From assembly GCA_009869945.1 (NCBI GenBank), contig WIXG01000199.1:62001-126000 (forward strand): 64,000 nucleotides of DNA, in the 5' to 3' direction. Source of the DNA: Mesaphorura yosii (Eukaryota > Arthropoda > Collembola > Poduromorpha > Tullbergiidae). Shown piece after piece: positions 13,501-26,101 of this stretch (the stretch's first letter is position 1; every line of letters starts with the position of its first letter). The notes under the pieces are model-generated. The model did not search any database and had not been told where the DNA came from. It saw nothing but the letters and a program-made list of their open reading frames with translations. The translations under genes and the position numbers were made by a program.

Positions 13501-16500
13501 TTTGTAATTCTAACACCTTATTTTTTCTTGAAAGATTTCTGCTTTAATGGAAGATGTCCAAAGACTTCAAGCTACCTTAAGTCACACCAGAGAAAGCAGC
13601 TCTTCACAAATTCGACTGTTAGAGCAGCAACTAGATAATAAGCAAGAGATGATCACAAGACTGGAAGCAATGTTGGACGCACAGCGAGATTATGACGAGC
13701 TCAAGCGTCAGCTCACACTCCTGAAAATGACTTCGAGTAATGAGATAAAAGGCAGCACAAATGAGTCAGACTTCAAACAAGAAGCGAACAAAGGTAAATT
13801 CAGATTATTTAAAGGCGAACCGACCTAAACGGTAGATAACTGCAAATTTACTTGTGTGAATTCGGAGCTTCATTTCAGAGTGCATGATTATGTTTTAGGG
13901 TCGCCAATGAATTCGTCAAGGTTTGGCGTGGGTTCCGGCTCACTTCCGGCAGACCCATTCGGGTCACTGCTAGGCGAGGAGCTGGTTGCCACATGGCGGC
14001 GTTCGTTGGAGCGATCTCTTCTCTCGTCGTCCCCTGCACCACAGCAGCCTCTTCCTCCTCAACATTCAGCAAACGACTCGTGGTCACCACCAACGAATCA
14101 CTCGTCTCCCGGTGACTCGAGCCCAAGCTCCGTCGCAAACGCCGATAATCTCTCTCCGCTTAATGGCACAACGTGTGGGTCCAACGACATCATGCCGTTC
14201 CGTTTTGAGGATTCCCTCATTCCGAAGAGCGATCCGATGGAGGCCAAGCTTCAGGAAATGCTTCGCTATAACATGGACAAGTTCGGCTCGCAGTGTTTGG
14301 ACACGCTGCAAATTGCGCGACGCGTCCGTGAGCTTCTGTCAATCCATAATATTGGCCAACGCTTGTTTGCCAAATACGTGCTAGGCTTATCGCAAGGAAC
14401 TGTTAGTGAGCTGCTCTCCAAACCAAAGCCATGGGACAAACTGACAGAGAAAGGCCGCGATTCGTACAGAAAAATGCATGCATGGGCTGCGGACGAAGCG
14501 TCAGTTCTTCTACTCAAGTCTCTTATTCCAAAGAAAGGTAAGGAAATCATTTTGAACACATCGCAGCCTCATTCACAACTTCATTTCTTTCGCTAAAATA
14601 CGTAACGCGGTCTCAAATTGACTCAGGTCAGTGTTTAGATACAGGGCAATTCTAAATTCAGACTGACCGAGTGAAAGCGGGCATGGTCAGCAAGTTAATT
14701 TTCAGGTTCATGCAAGTGTATTCTTTTCCTTGAGAATCACGAGCTGAGGAAAAATGACTTCCTTGACGCTAGACTGGTACAGTTGAAATTAACTGCGGAT
14801 TCTAACTATTGAACGCTAATTACGAGAATTTTTTTCGAGCTGCACTTGAGCGCAATGGCATTATTGGAAAATTGGCATCCGCCGTGATCGGTTGCTGATG
14901 TTGTGGTCTCTTTTTCGGCGTGATCACACACTGCGAAGTAAACCCAGCCATGCATCTGCCAAATCGTTTCATGATTGGAACCGGTGATTTCATTCCATGC
15001 GACTTTATTAGCGTTCGTTATCGTATAATAGAAGATCATTTCACTTTGATTCCGTGCCACTCTTGTTGATTCCGACTCGTTCAAGCCAAAAGTCAAAGTG
15101 GATCAGCCGAAGCATCAGCTGGTTCTGTTCCAAGAAATAAAGAGTCGATCGCATTCTGTTAACATGAAATGTTAAATTTGGCTTTGGTGCAGAATGTCTT
15201 TGTGCGGAACAAATTAGTGAGACAGTCGCCAAAATTTACAGTCAATTGACATGAATCCGTAAAACTGAGCCGAGCGGAGATGTGAGTTGATGGAAAACGG
15301 TTTCTTAAGGAAAGCCAATTATGAGGTCTCGAACACGCTCTGAGTACAGTCGGCAAGTTCACAAATATTTGACTTTTTTTCGCTGTGCACTTTCCATTTA
15401 TATCTAACGTTACTATAAATATTCGTTGCCGATCCAGATGTTTTTCCTCGTAGCGTGAATAGTTTTGATTCGAGAAAGTATTTATAGGTTTGAAATCGTC
15501 TTGGCGAAGCTTTTGAACTTATCAAATAAAAGATCAATTTATTTTTGCATCAATTTCAAAACCTGCAATCTAGAGCGTATTAACGTCTTCACAATCACAT
15601 AAACGACGAGAGCGGGCAGATGCGAGCATTTACACAGCGCGTGCGTGACACAAAGCGACACGTCTTGAACGGAAAAGTGTAATCTTTTCAGCACTAATCA
15701 AAATGTCCCCGTTGCTTTTAATAGGCAAAGACGGACCGACCACAAATGGTGGCGTGAACACGAATTTATTCCGCTGCGAGGAGTCGATTGGCGGCCCAGA
15801 GGATCGCATCGCTCACATTTTGGCAGAAGCGAACGCCTTACACCTCAACCCACAGAACGACTGCGACGAGAGCGCAAGCAGCAAATCCCCAACGAACAAC
15901 AACTGCCAAGGTCCTGCGTCTCCTTCCAGCTCCTCCAGCAGAGATCGCAGGCTCAAAAAGTATGAGCACGACGACATTTCTCAAGAACAAGTTACCCGAA
16001 TATACCACGAAGAATTAGCCAAGTTGGTGGGCATGTCAAGACTGCAGCACGGAGTTGGCCTTGACGCGGCCGATCACAAACTCCCACGCGAGCACTATCC
16101 AAGGTATTTCTTGAAATTGATTTAGCTCCATTTAAGCACCGAATTTAAACAGTCAAGGCATTAGCGTAACGAGTAAAACATATCTGAATTGGTAGAGAAA
16201 CAGCTACATTACAGAAGGAGAGACAGAATTGCAATTTGTGTTTTCGCTTGAACCGAGCGTGTGTCAAAGTCTCATGTTACCCTCATGCTCATAGCCATAA
16301 AAGACGTGTACGATTTCTTTATGCTCCGACTCCGACTCGATTCTCTCTTTGAGGAAGGGAAATGGAAATACCGAAACTGTCCTCCGTCCGTCTTGACCTT
16401 TGCCTTCCGGGACTCCGTTTGTCTCACCAGCATGCATTTTTAAAACCACCGTTGGCCATCTAGGACTCCAAAATTCTTCGATGTTTAAGCTTATGGATGC

Positions 16501-19500
16501 TAATGGATTTTATTTGTTTCAGTTTGATTTTCCCAAGCTTATTTGGAGGTGCGCTACTGGAGAGAGAAGACTTGCGAGTAGCAATTGACACTTACCACCG
16601 AGAGATTGTGAAGCAAATTGCCTCCAATTCGACGGCGAAAGCGCCCTCACCGCCGTACCCAAGCAACCTCTTCCACATATCTATTCCTAATGGAGCTATC
16701 AGCGCAGTTCAAGATCTGTCATTACCCAAACGACTTTCACCAACTCACGAGGAGGAGGACGATAACAAGGTGATACAGCAGTTAAATTTCTATTTTCGCG
16801 TTTGGATGATCAAAAGAACTTGATGCTCTTCGCTCACCAATGCAAAGCAGTGTTACTAATTGCTAATTGCATTGACATTTGCAGTTCGACCGAGATGCCG
16901 ACTCGGACGCTCAAGGACAGGTTGGGAGTGCGTTCTCGCTTGTGCGGCCGAAGGGGAGCGGAGACAGCAGTTCAGGGGCTCCATCGCCTCTTAGCACCAT
17001 CCTGCCACCATCTTGTTCTGATGACTGCTCCACCGCTTCACCACTTCAGCGAATGGCTTCTATCACCAACTCCCTAATATCACAGGTAACTTGAGTTCAC
17101 ACCTTGGATAGCGTCCTTTGAAGATCGTTTCTTGTGAATATTCGTGATCAGTAAAGTAATATTGGCATTGCTTTTTGAAACGCAGCCGTCGGCTCCTTCC
17201 GTGTCATCTCCCAGTCAGCGCCCTTTGAAAGCTGTGCTTCCACCAATCACTCAGCAGCAATTCGACCAGTACAACAATCTAAACACGGAAGAGATAGTTC
17301 GTAAGGTAATATATTCGGTACGATTCATAATTTTCCTACTGAAGTCTTTTCCAAATTAAAGGGACTATGTTGCATGCGGAGAGTCGTAAGTAAAGTTCTC
17401 AGGCAAGCACTCAAACTATGCCTCTATTTCAGGTGAAAGAACAACTCAGTCAGTATTCAATTTCGCAGCGATTGTTTGGGGAATCAGTCCTTGGATTGTC
17501 GCAAGGCTCCGTCAGTGATCTCCTCGCACGTCCGAAACCTTGGCATATGCTCACACAGAAAGGTCGTGAGCCGTTCATTCGCATGAAAATGTTCTTGGAA
17601 GACGAGAACGCGGTTCACAAATTAGTAGCGTCGCAGTACAAAATAGCACCAGAAAAACTTATGAGAACCGGTGGATATGCGGGCAATCCATGTAAGAACC
17701 ACTTACGAGTTTTGTCACGTGCAAAAATTGCATATGAATTTATTTGTTTGTTGCAGCTCCCTCAATATCAGTTTGCAAGAGTTCGACCAAAATAACCGAA
17801 ATACCAAAGAATATTGATACTTCCCCGTCGCCGTCAGCTAACCAGGCAGCTCAAAACTCAACGTCGCAGGCCACAGTTGTGAAGTCAGAACCACCTCCGA
17901 AAGAAATTAGCCCACACATCGCTCCCAATGTGGGACTGAGCACGCCGTCACCCTCCATTGGTCTGGCACAGCAGCATAGCGTCTACGAAATGGCAGCTTT
18001 AACTCAGGATTTGGACACTCAGCTGATAACAACAAAGATTAAGGAAGCTCTTCTCGCCAACAACATTGGACAAAAGGTGTGATCCTTTGCCGTGCACAGT
18101 TGTGCTCAGATTTTGATTTAGAATTTTTTCTTCCAGATTTTTGGTGAAGTAGTGCTTGGACTCTCTCAAGGCTCTGTGAGTGAATTGCTATCGAAGCCAA
18201 AACCATGGCACATGCTCTCAATTAAAGGAAGGGAGCCGTTCATACGCATGCAGCTATGGCTCACTGATCCGCTAAACGTAGAACGACTTCAACTTCTTAA
18301 AAACGAACGAAGAGAAGCAAATAAGAGGAAACGCGGCTTGCCATACAGCTCCTCGCCGTTGGATTCTTACAATTCGACAGTGCACGGTTCATCAGACGCG
18401 TCCAACGACTCACAAAACGAATCATACAGTCCAGGAAGCAGTGCTGCACCGCCACCGTCCAAGAAACAGAGAGTATGGGCATTTCGTCATTTTAAGAGAT
18501 CGTATCTTATTAGGATTTTGTTTAAATGGAACTTCATTTTTCAGGTCTTATTCACGGAAGAGCAAAAGGAAGCTCTACGGCTAGGTTTTGCGCTTGACCC
18601 ATATCCAAACGTGTCAGCGATAGAATTTCTTGCTCGAGAATTGGGATTATCGCCTAGAACAATCACAAATTGGTTTCACAATCATCGCATGCGTTTAAAG
18701 CAGTCGTCTACATCTTTAAGCTCTCACGGTAATTAGTAATTGCATGCGGAACTCACTCAGAATGTGATAGCAGGACTCAATGACTCAAAGAAATTACATT
18801 CGTGAAATTTATTTGAAAACTATGCAGATCCTTCGCTCCCGTCTGCAACACCATTTGATCCTACGCAATTCCGGCTACTATTTCAGCAACGTTTGATGGA
18901 AATTCACAAGGAACTGTATCCAATGCAGTCCTCTGAGAAAATATCTTCGGGCACAACTTCAAATGAAGGCCTAGATTTGTCTGTGAATAACTTTTGTCGC
19001 ACGCAGTCAGACAACGAAGACGAGTATTTTGAGGAAGACGAATATGAAAATGAAATAGAGGTACTATAATCTTGAACGACTCATACTATTCGTAATAATT
19101 TAGTTACACGGCAATAATTTAATGTGTGGACAAACGCGCAATGTAATTTGGGTATTCCCTTTGATTTTGTCTTGCAGAATAGCATATTCAGCGACGAATC
19201 CTCGACGTCGTCGGCCAGTAAGCTTTATCGAAGGAAAAAGTCAAAGTCGACGGCAGTAATGTCAGCATCTCCCTTAAACAAGTCGTCGTCATTGAAGGGT
19301 AAGAAAGTGCTCCAAACGGCTTTAGAATCACTTTAGTATCAATGTGTACTTATTTTCCTATTGCATCACAGACAAGAACAGCCTGGCTTCTTCTTCCGGA
19401 TCTTCAAGGCGAAAGCCAGTGGCTCCGCAATGGCTAAATCCTTCATGGAGAGACGATTCGGACGACGACGACGTTGTGATCAATGGGGTTTGTGTGCTGA

Positions 19501-19739
19501 ACACCGCTGCTGATGGCAAGTCAGGAGACGGTGCTACAGAGCCGATCTCACATGGAGTAAAGGTTGAATTGAGCGAGCACGAAAGCAGCGGGCTCGAAAA
19601 CGACGATGACGAAGACAACAAGCGTGAGGGCATTAAGAGATATAGCAAAAAGGGCGGCGACCCAAATCAGACTCGCGTGGAAGCTGGAGCTTGCGCAAGT
19701 ACAGCCGGTATTGCTGAAAAGAGTGAATATATACATTAG
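10550..19739 (+). CDS. cut: Cut/CUX homeobox transcription factor, three CUT domains plus homeodomain
   Basis: Nuclear DNA-binding protein; in the known family Cut/CUX proteins specify cell fate and mostly repress transcription. Exons: 10550-10738, 13122-13298, 13535-13793, 13899-14537, 15725-16103, 16523-16769, 16885-17085, 17186-17305, 17433-17691, 17757-18076, 18137-18472, 18545-18728, 18828-19060, 19178-19298, 19372-19739; in frame throughout, 1343 residues. Exon 1 starts at an ATG with a purine at -3 and ends FLLAQFWQQ; exon 2 opens RATLAEKEV, the same junction I remember in fly Cut. Then come a coiled coil ([12 protein letters not shown]), CUT1 (about residues 330-410), CUT2 (730-812) and CUT3 (907-985), each with the LGLSQG motif, and a homeodomain (about 1039-1097) with [11 protein letters not shown]. 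The tail has [11 protein letters not shown] and an acidic stretch. The exon-5 acceptor may instead be 15691 (33 nt longer, also in phase). CASP-type N-terminal exons were not found. Identity is very secure; exact ends of some exons less so. Confidence 0.95.
10739..13121 (+). other. First intron of cut (2.4 kb)
   Basis: Donor CAA|GTAATT, acceptor after a pyrimidine tract ending GTACAG. The intron separates two halves of a conserved N-terminal block and begins and ends on codon boundaries (phase 0). I see no coding content inside. Its size, far above the usual intron here, makes it a candidate for intronic enhancers or an alternative promoter. Confidence 0.75.
14538..15724 (+). other. Fourth intron of cut (1.2 kb)
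   Basis: Lies between the CUT1 exon and the linker exon. Two phase-compatible acceptors are visible near its 3' end, after 15691 and after 15724. An ATG at 15703 in the correct frame falls between them, so this intron could also hold an internal promoter for a shorter isoform lacking CUT1. No other content is recognised. Confidence 0.6.
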
Positions 19740-22058
19740 CACGCCTAATCAAACATCTCTCGTTAGTAGCATATACAAAGACATGTAACAATCTGATTAC
19801 CATTCCAAATTCTTGGAACAAACCGAATTAGAAGTAAGTGTCGTATTCAATTCAGGAAAGGGTTACAGCTCTTCCGGCTCGTCTTTGTTGTCTTCATTTC
19901 TGAACTGAGATTATGTGCAGACTCTTAGAACTTAGCAATTATCCAACTTTTGTGATACACTTGATTAAATTAACATGACGTTATTGTCTTTATGTATTAT
20001 TAGGTTAGCACAGGGTTTTGAGTATCCGTCGGATTTATTTATTCATTCCATTCAGTAACCGTAGCGGTCTCTACTCACTCACGTGTCACAAACTCACCAA
20101 ACGCTATTTACTGACAGTCAGCAATGTCTCAAACTGATGTTATAGAATCTACCACGTACACGCGAAATGTGCTAATGCTATTTAATGTTGTTACCAATCA
20201 CACTTGAGTTCACAATACGAACTTCGTAGAGAATCAAAATTGACACGCCGACGCAGCGAATGAGACTTGTACGCAGATGCAATTTCGCGTAAAATTTCTG
20301 CTTGCGCCCTGCCACGAGGGGTACTAAAATGGAGCTGACTTCAAGACTAATGTTAATGATACAAATTACTCTCATGTTACCAGTGACATTTGAAACCAAT
20401 CTCCTAACTGTCTTCGTGTTGTTATTGCAGTTTGTTCGTAACGTAAGTTTATGTAGCCAGTGTACAAGTACGTCTAATTGTTGCTTGTTTACCAAGTCAA
20501 AGCTCAAACCATTAAAACTATTCCAGCAAAACACACGCTTGCTTGCGTACGTTTACTCTTGTTTACTAAGACAAAGTATTAACCCGTACCTTTACCGTCT
20601 GACGTAATTAAAGAGTTTGTACGGCCCCAAATCTCTGTGTCGCAAGTGCGTACGGTTTAGACTTCAGACATTACACGTTTGATTTTGTACAGATGTTACC
20701 TAATGTAAATTGCCCTGTTCGAAGTGCAATATACACTCGCTGAAACGTGGTTTACCGAGTGCTGTTTGCAAACAGTATTCACTTCTTTCTCTAAACTCTT
20801 ATATGATTAGCTAAGTTTTATACATTACAATAAACTGACGATAGTCGATTCTGCAATGAACGAAGGCATCCACTGGCAATCATTGGAATCATTACGCATG
20901 TTGTTGCTCATTTTACATGCATACATGCAGCCGTTATTTGACACGGCTGGTAAAATTTTGCGACAGTTTCGTGGATAAATACCCGGCGTAAGAATAAAGT
21001 GACTCAACCCACTTGAGACCTTGAGCCTAAGATGTACTTCGTGCTTCAGCCTGAACAGTCCGTTTTATTCCAGCCGCCAGCAGTTCACATGGTCGAAAGG
21101 TCTTCAAACTGCTCCTCATACCAATTTGCAGATGTTGACCATGCACGATCAACGTTCCAATAGACACCAACGAATGATAGCAGTGGAAGCCTCATCCTGT
21201 CTGCTCAGCGGTATCCGTGACGCAACGACGACGCACAGGGTGAAGTGGGTGTATCGTCGACGGAAGTCGATGACTTTTCGGGTTATTATGTTCGTACTAC
21301 CCGAAGTTACGAGTTACGATCTGAACGACTCCACGAAACGAAAGCGGTGCGCCAGACCACGACTAGCTACCAAATTGCGCCAACATCAAGCCAAAAAGAT
21401 ATAGTCGTCTAACGCCTAGCACGTCTGGCCGCCTATCGCATCTCGTTTAAGAGGATGGTTTCGGTTATTCTATTTTTACACATAAACTCTCGTTTTAGCA
21501 AGAATTCAAGAGAATGCTCAAATGTGTTACATGTGATGTGATGTCTTTTTAATCGCACAGCTTCTGCTTTAAAGTCTCAGCCATACAGACGATTTTGTGA
21601 AGCCTCGCAACAAACCGCACTATATGGAGTTACCATTTGATGATGTGACAATCTGCGGATCACAGTTCCAATTTCAGTACGCTTGGGTCAGTGTCTTCAG
21701 TGCAGTGAGGTTGCTTTGACGAGCTTTGAGTCAGAATCAATTCAAGTCCCAGTTCTGAAGTCAAATTTTCATGTAAAATTTAGACTACACCTGGCGCGTG
21801 GAATGCTTTCTTGAGTGCACTACAAATGCGTAAGAAGTCCTGGAGCAGTTGGCCTACGACTGGCAAAACTACGCCGAAGGAAGTTCTGCTATCCGATATT
21901 CAGCCAATGAATATCAACGCGTCTGTTAATTGACAAGAGGTGCAAAGGTGACAAGCTTCCCAGATCGAATTTATGATTTAAATGATTTCATCTCCATTTC
22001 GGTGCAGGTGAACAGTACCCGACCGCAGTTTGGCGAGGCAAGCTAAGAGGCACAGCAG
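19740..22058. other. Cut 3' UTR and spacer before the K2P channel
   Basis: AT-rich DNA after the cut stop codon. Two AATAAA signals (20829 and 20993) suggest a cut 3' UTR of roughly 1.1-1.3 kb. Beyond that I see no gene until the channel start at 22059; its 5' UTR and promoter should lie in the last part. Confidence 0.5.
20829..20834 (+). terminator. Candidate polyadenylation signal of cut
   Basis: AATAAA hexamer about 1.1 kb downstream of the cut stop. A second AATAAA lies at 20993-20998. Which one is used cannot be decided from sequence. Confidence 0.4.
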
Positions 22059-23627
22059 ATGTGTGCAACCGACTCGGATAATCGAGTATGGCAACACATA
22101 AAAAATATATTTCGCCTGCTGATTGCATTCACCTTTTCCCATATTGGAGTTTGTGGACTTGTGCTTGCGTACATAATTTTCGGTGCCTTCCTTTTCCAGT
22201 GAGATTATAAATCACAGAATGATTAAGATTAAAATTAAGTGTTGAGTACTTCATAACGCGCTCTTCTCCAAATTTGCAGGTATGTTGAGACAAATTCTGA
22301 CAATTCCAGCGCGTTGGAAATTTATCGGTGTCGGATTGAAACGGCAGAGAAACTTCTCGAGTTGCTGTTGAAAACACAATTGAACAAGGTTGTGAACTGA
22401 GATTGCCTTGATGAATTCTCGGAATGATAGGGTACGGACATTTGTCTTTGCAGCGGGAATTCATAAGTTTATCGGATGCTGAAATATCAAATTACACAAC
22501 GAGAGTTGTGGCGGCCATTACGGATGGATACGAAGGCAATTCATCGTATGGAGACATTGCTCATGTTGACAGCAGAGACCGTCAATGGAGTTTTTCTGGT
22601 GCATTCCTTTACTCGCTAACCGTTATTACTACCATAGGTAAACCTTGATTTCCACCTCCAAAAACGCACAGGATTCGCTAAAATATAACTGGAGATTCTT
22701 TCTTATCTTTGCGTGCCAGGATACGGCAACGTGGCGCCAAGAAGTCCGTGGGGGAAGATGATCACAATTGTGTATGGAATCGTTGGAATGCCACTGTTCC
22801 TACTTTATTTATCAAATGTTGGAGACATTCTTGCACGAGGATTCAAGTGGACATTTGCACGATGCTGCCAGTGCAGGTAACTAACTCTAGTCAGAAGTTC
22901 ATGTTTACAGCATAGCTTCAAGCCTCCAATTTTGGTGAATCGGCTCACGCCAATGTCTACATGAGCTTATCTTTCATCTTTGTCACCAGGTGGAATTGCA
23001 GACCTCAGCCGGCTGAACCAGACGACGAAGACTTGGGCCTAAATGAGGAGGCCGTCACGGTTCCAATGTCAGTGTGCTTGGCACTAATGGTCGGATACAT
23101 CTGTGGAGGTGGAATCTGGTTCTCAAAAACGGAAGGTTGGAGTGTGCTTGATGCGTCATACTTTTGCTTTATAAGGTACGTGTCTTTCTTAGAAAAAGAA
23201 ATGCTAATTCTATAATGAGTAAAAATTTTATTATTTCATTTACTATTTGACTCGTAGCCTGTCGACCATTGGCTTTGGAGACCTTGTTCCAGGTACGGCA
23301 CACATTTTGCAATTCGTGAATAGCATTTTCAAGAAGTCATAATACTTCCAGCCCTTTACTTACGACTCTGAAAATATCGAATGACTCCATTTCCTTCTTT
23401 AAGAGAATTTGTGATAGTTGAACAGTATCCTTCTAAAACTGAGTTTGATTCCAGGGACTTCGGTTAAAGCCAGCAACCTTCACGATGCAATCCAGTCTTC
23501 TTTCATTTTCTGTTCGATGTATCTGCTGCTTGGAATGGCGTTGATAGCCATGATCTTCAACCTGCTTCAAGAGGAGTTCTTCGCGAAAGTGCGCAGCTGT
23601 GGCCGAGTGTTTGGATGTTCCGATTGA
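22059..23627 (+). CDS. Two-pore-domain potassium (K2P/TWK) channel
   Basis: Membrane leak K+ channel subunit; family members dimerise to form one pore and set resting potential. Exons: 22059-22198, 22280-22388, 22454-22637, 22720-22876, 22990-23175, 23258-23292, 23455-23627; in frame, 327 residues, short for the family. M1 (HIGVCGLVLAYIIFGAF, about residues 26-45) is followed by the long M1-P1 loop with N-glycosylation sequons (for example NYT, NSS), then filter 1 TIGYGN (about 142-147), M2, a short charged cytosolic loop, M3 (CLALMVGYICGGG), filter 2 TIGFGD (about 262-267), M4 (LLLGMALIAMIFNLL) and a C-tail of only about 20 residues. Both filters are intact. The ATG at 22059 is the first in frame and gives a short cytosolic N-terminus typical of K2P. 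Subfamily assignment is not possible by eye. Confidence 0.92.
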
Positions 23628-24170
23628 CTTTCCACTTTGAAGACATTTTTTACGTTTTCTTTTGTATAAGCACTTTACTCCATCCAAGGGCCAGCCACCC
23701 AGTGTCATGCTTGCACTGCACAGTTCACGCTGGACTCTTGACGGTGTTGTTCCTATCTCATACACAATTATAAAATCTGAGGACCTTCATCACGTTCTTG
23801 TTTGCGTGCTCAGAGTGTTCACCAAATACCCTTACTAAATACTGTCACAACCTTTTTTAATTCCTGTGTACTTGTGCATAATATATTTTGTGTCAGGCAA
23901 TTACCACACCCAATAATACTATTAAAGAAAGGTTAAAAGTTAAAGCTACAACCCTGCATTAGGAGTAAAGTATTTAGACAACATAGATTAAACTTCAGCA
24001 TGTCGCTACGATTTCAAGCTCCTTGTGAGCGCCAAATTTTGTTGCCTCGGAGAAGTATCCTTCCAGAGGTGAAGATAGATTGAAGAACATAGTTAAACAT
24101 TAAAGTCTGCTCATCAGTCGAAACAATCGGGCCATTTTTTGACCTATTAAATGCACTATTGTTATATTTG

Positions 24171-24187
24171 TTTATTTATTTATTTAT
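24171..24187. repeat. (TTTA)n microsatellite
   Basis: About four tandem TTTA units in spacer DNA; probably neutral, and useful only as a polymorphic marker. Confidence 0.7.
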
Positions 24188-24468
24188 ATGGACAGATTAA
24201 TAAAACGAATGCTCATCAAATTAACTGCTCTAGTAAAACAGTCAGTTTCTACGTCCATATTCAGGGATAGCAAGATCGTTACACACTTGTGCAATGTTAT
24301 TATTCGCGCTGTAGTGGAAGCTCAGCTTATCATGATATGATAAGTAAAAGCCTATGCATTCTTATGTTAAAGACAAAATCATTTATCAATATTTTATTCA
24401 AGATTGCTGGTTAGCGTGTGCCGTGTCAATTGTGTCTCAAGTTTCATCAGCGCAGCAATACCTGGTAA

Positions 24469-24690
24469 ATGAAACGAAGCTTATCCCGTCGTGAGACTCG
24501 AGAATTCCTGCTTGGCGCAAGCAATGAGCAGGAGACATTGGAACTGAACACGCAGACTCCAGCAACTCCTCGACTGTTCGATTGTACACTCTTTCCGAGT
24601 TCGGTTCCAGTTTACAGCTCGGGCTCAGCTATGCACTCGGAGTTTCGGCCTTTCCTTCACATCAACGCAATGAGTCCAATGAGTACATGA
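24469..24690 (+). CDS. Small hypothetical ORF upstream of the membrane C2H2 gene
   Basis: ATG-initiated frame of 73 codons, rich in Ser, Thr and Pro, starting MKRSLSRRETREFLLG. I do not recognise it. No donor near its end joins in phase to the acceptor at 24830, so it does not look like the first exon of the following gene. It could be an upstream ORF in that gene's leader, part of an unrelated small gene, or chance. Confidence 0.15.
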   Translation: MKRSLSRRETREFLLGASNEQETLELNTQTPATPRLFDCTLFPSSVPVYSSGSAMHSEFRPFLHINAMSPMST

Positions 24691-24788
24691 AAGTGTTCGG
24701 AAATTAGGGGTTTGCAATTTTCATGTTTGGATGCAGTGAAGGTTGAATCTGTGAGACAAATTGAATTAATTGCTTGCTCCTCGACTTC

Positions 24789-26101
24789 ATGGCACATTCC
24801 ACACACCTGAGTAGTTTGACACTGCTGCAGATTGAAGCTCTACTCTTGTTATCGGTTTGCATCGGCAACTTGGAGTACTTTGCCAAACCTGGAAACTACA
24901 TGTCTTGTGATACAACCAACTCTTCGATAGTTAGAAAATTCGTGGAGAAGGTAATATCATTTATCCTTCTTTGTAGCAAAGACAAAGACTAATTATCTAT
25001 CGCAAGAACAAGGGCAAGGGCTCATCTTCGATGTTTAATCTACAGAACTGGAGTAAACTCCTTCGACGATATGGAGTCACACTGCCCGTTGACTGTCCTC
25101 TGCACTCACAACGCGACATGTTTCGAGACCGAGAAAAAGTAAAGCAAGCTCGCTCTTCTCATTGGCAGTGCGGGAGATGTGGGAAGAAATTCTACCACGA
25201 ACACTACCTCGACCTGCATTTAGAGCGTAAACATTCCGACATAACTAATTTGGTAAGGCTCCTAAGACTATTGTAGCGTACCATGCCAAAGTTAAATGTG
25301 AATTTTGAGCCGTGGGTGCCTTTGTTCTAGAAGGACGATTCGGTTTGCCTTGGGGATTACTGCGACGTGATCAGATGCTCCGTAATTCGAAACAACTCCA
25401 TTTTAACGGACGAATCCAGGTCCACGGACATCTCCTTGTGGGTACCGACAACAGAAACTCCAGTCCACAAAAGAAATACGCCTCACAATCCTCTAGAGAC
25501 CCAGGGTGGAGACAGTTTTGGGGCGCATAGAAATCCACTGCCAAGTAGCTCGGACAGGTCAAATGCTGCGCTCGCTGATTGTGATGAGGAGCTCTTTGCC
25601 AAGTTGAAGAAAAAGTGTGAAGACTTGGTTTGGGAATGTATGTCAGGATTAATCAACGTTCTTGACATGAAGGATTTCAAAATGGCCAAAAGTAAGTCGA
25701 GGTGCCAAAACAAACTACATGCTTACTCGTAAGTGCCCTCTCTCATTTTCTGATTTCCAGGTGACCTCGAGTCTGGTGTTTGCTCATTCCTCTCGTGTGA
25801 TCGCTACGCTGACGTGTCCAGCCCCTTACAGCTTAGCGGACCGTTGAGACCTTTCCTTTTAGTTTTTGGATCCCTTCTTATTTCACTTTGTTTGGCAGTA
25901 GCTTATTACTTGGCGTGGATCTTCAGTCAGGGGTAAGTCACATGTCAGGCCTGAGGTCTGCAGTTACTAACAGTTTTCTTCCCATCCAGTCCAGAGGATT
26001 TCAGGATCCGTGAACTTGACTACGAGCACTTGCACACCTCGCACAAGGATCACACACAGTTGTACAACCCAAATCTCGTGAACCGCACAACACGCATCTG
26101 A
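24789..26101 (+). CDS. Predicted single-pass membrane protein with one C2H2 finger, unrecognised family
   Basis: Exons: 24789-24950, 25046-25252, 25331-25691, 25761-25932, 25990-26101; in frame, 337 residues. The N-terminus has a hydrophobic run (LLLLSVCIG) that could be a signal peptide, although it lacks a basic n-region. One C2H2 finger follows (CGRCGKKFYHEHYLDLHLER begins it; C-x2-C-x12-H-x4-H, about residues 93-114), then a Cys-containing segment (VCLGDYCDVIRC), an acidic, Ser-rich linker, a second Cys-rich segment, a single strong transmembrane helix (FLLVFGSLLISLCLAVAYYL) and a tail of about 40 residues ending LVNRTTRI. If the signal peptide is real, this is a type I protein and the finger is luminal or extracellular. 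The layout feels like a conserved animal family that I cannot name, so no function is proposed. The gene is convergent with Vps53. Start is uncertain: an upstream exon could splice to the acceptor at 24830. Confidence 0.75.

Larger units (their letters stand above)
23628..24788. other. Spacer between K2P channel and membrane C2H2 gene
   Basis: AT-rich DNA with the channel 3' UTR, a short TTTA tandem repeat and a small ATG-initiated frame at 24469. Nothing else is recognised. Confidence 0.5.

Noticed and set aside
20302-20607. Hydrophobic frame ending SINPYLYRLT, reminiscent of the NPxxY end of a GPCR
   Set aside because: It lies in the AT-rich cut 3' UTR, lacks the other GPCR helices and conserved residues, and AT-rich DNA readily yields Leu/Phe/Val-rich frames.
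21021-21404. 127-codon plus-strand frame rich in Arg and Ser
   Set aside because: It starts with TTG, resembles nothing known and has no upstream exon in phase.
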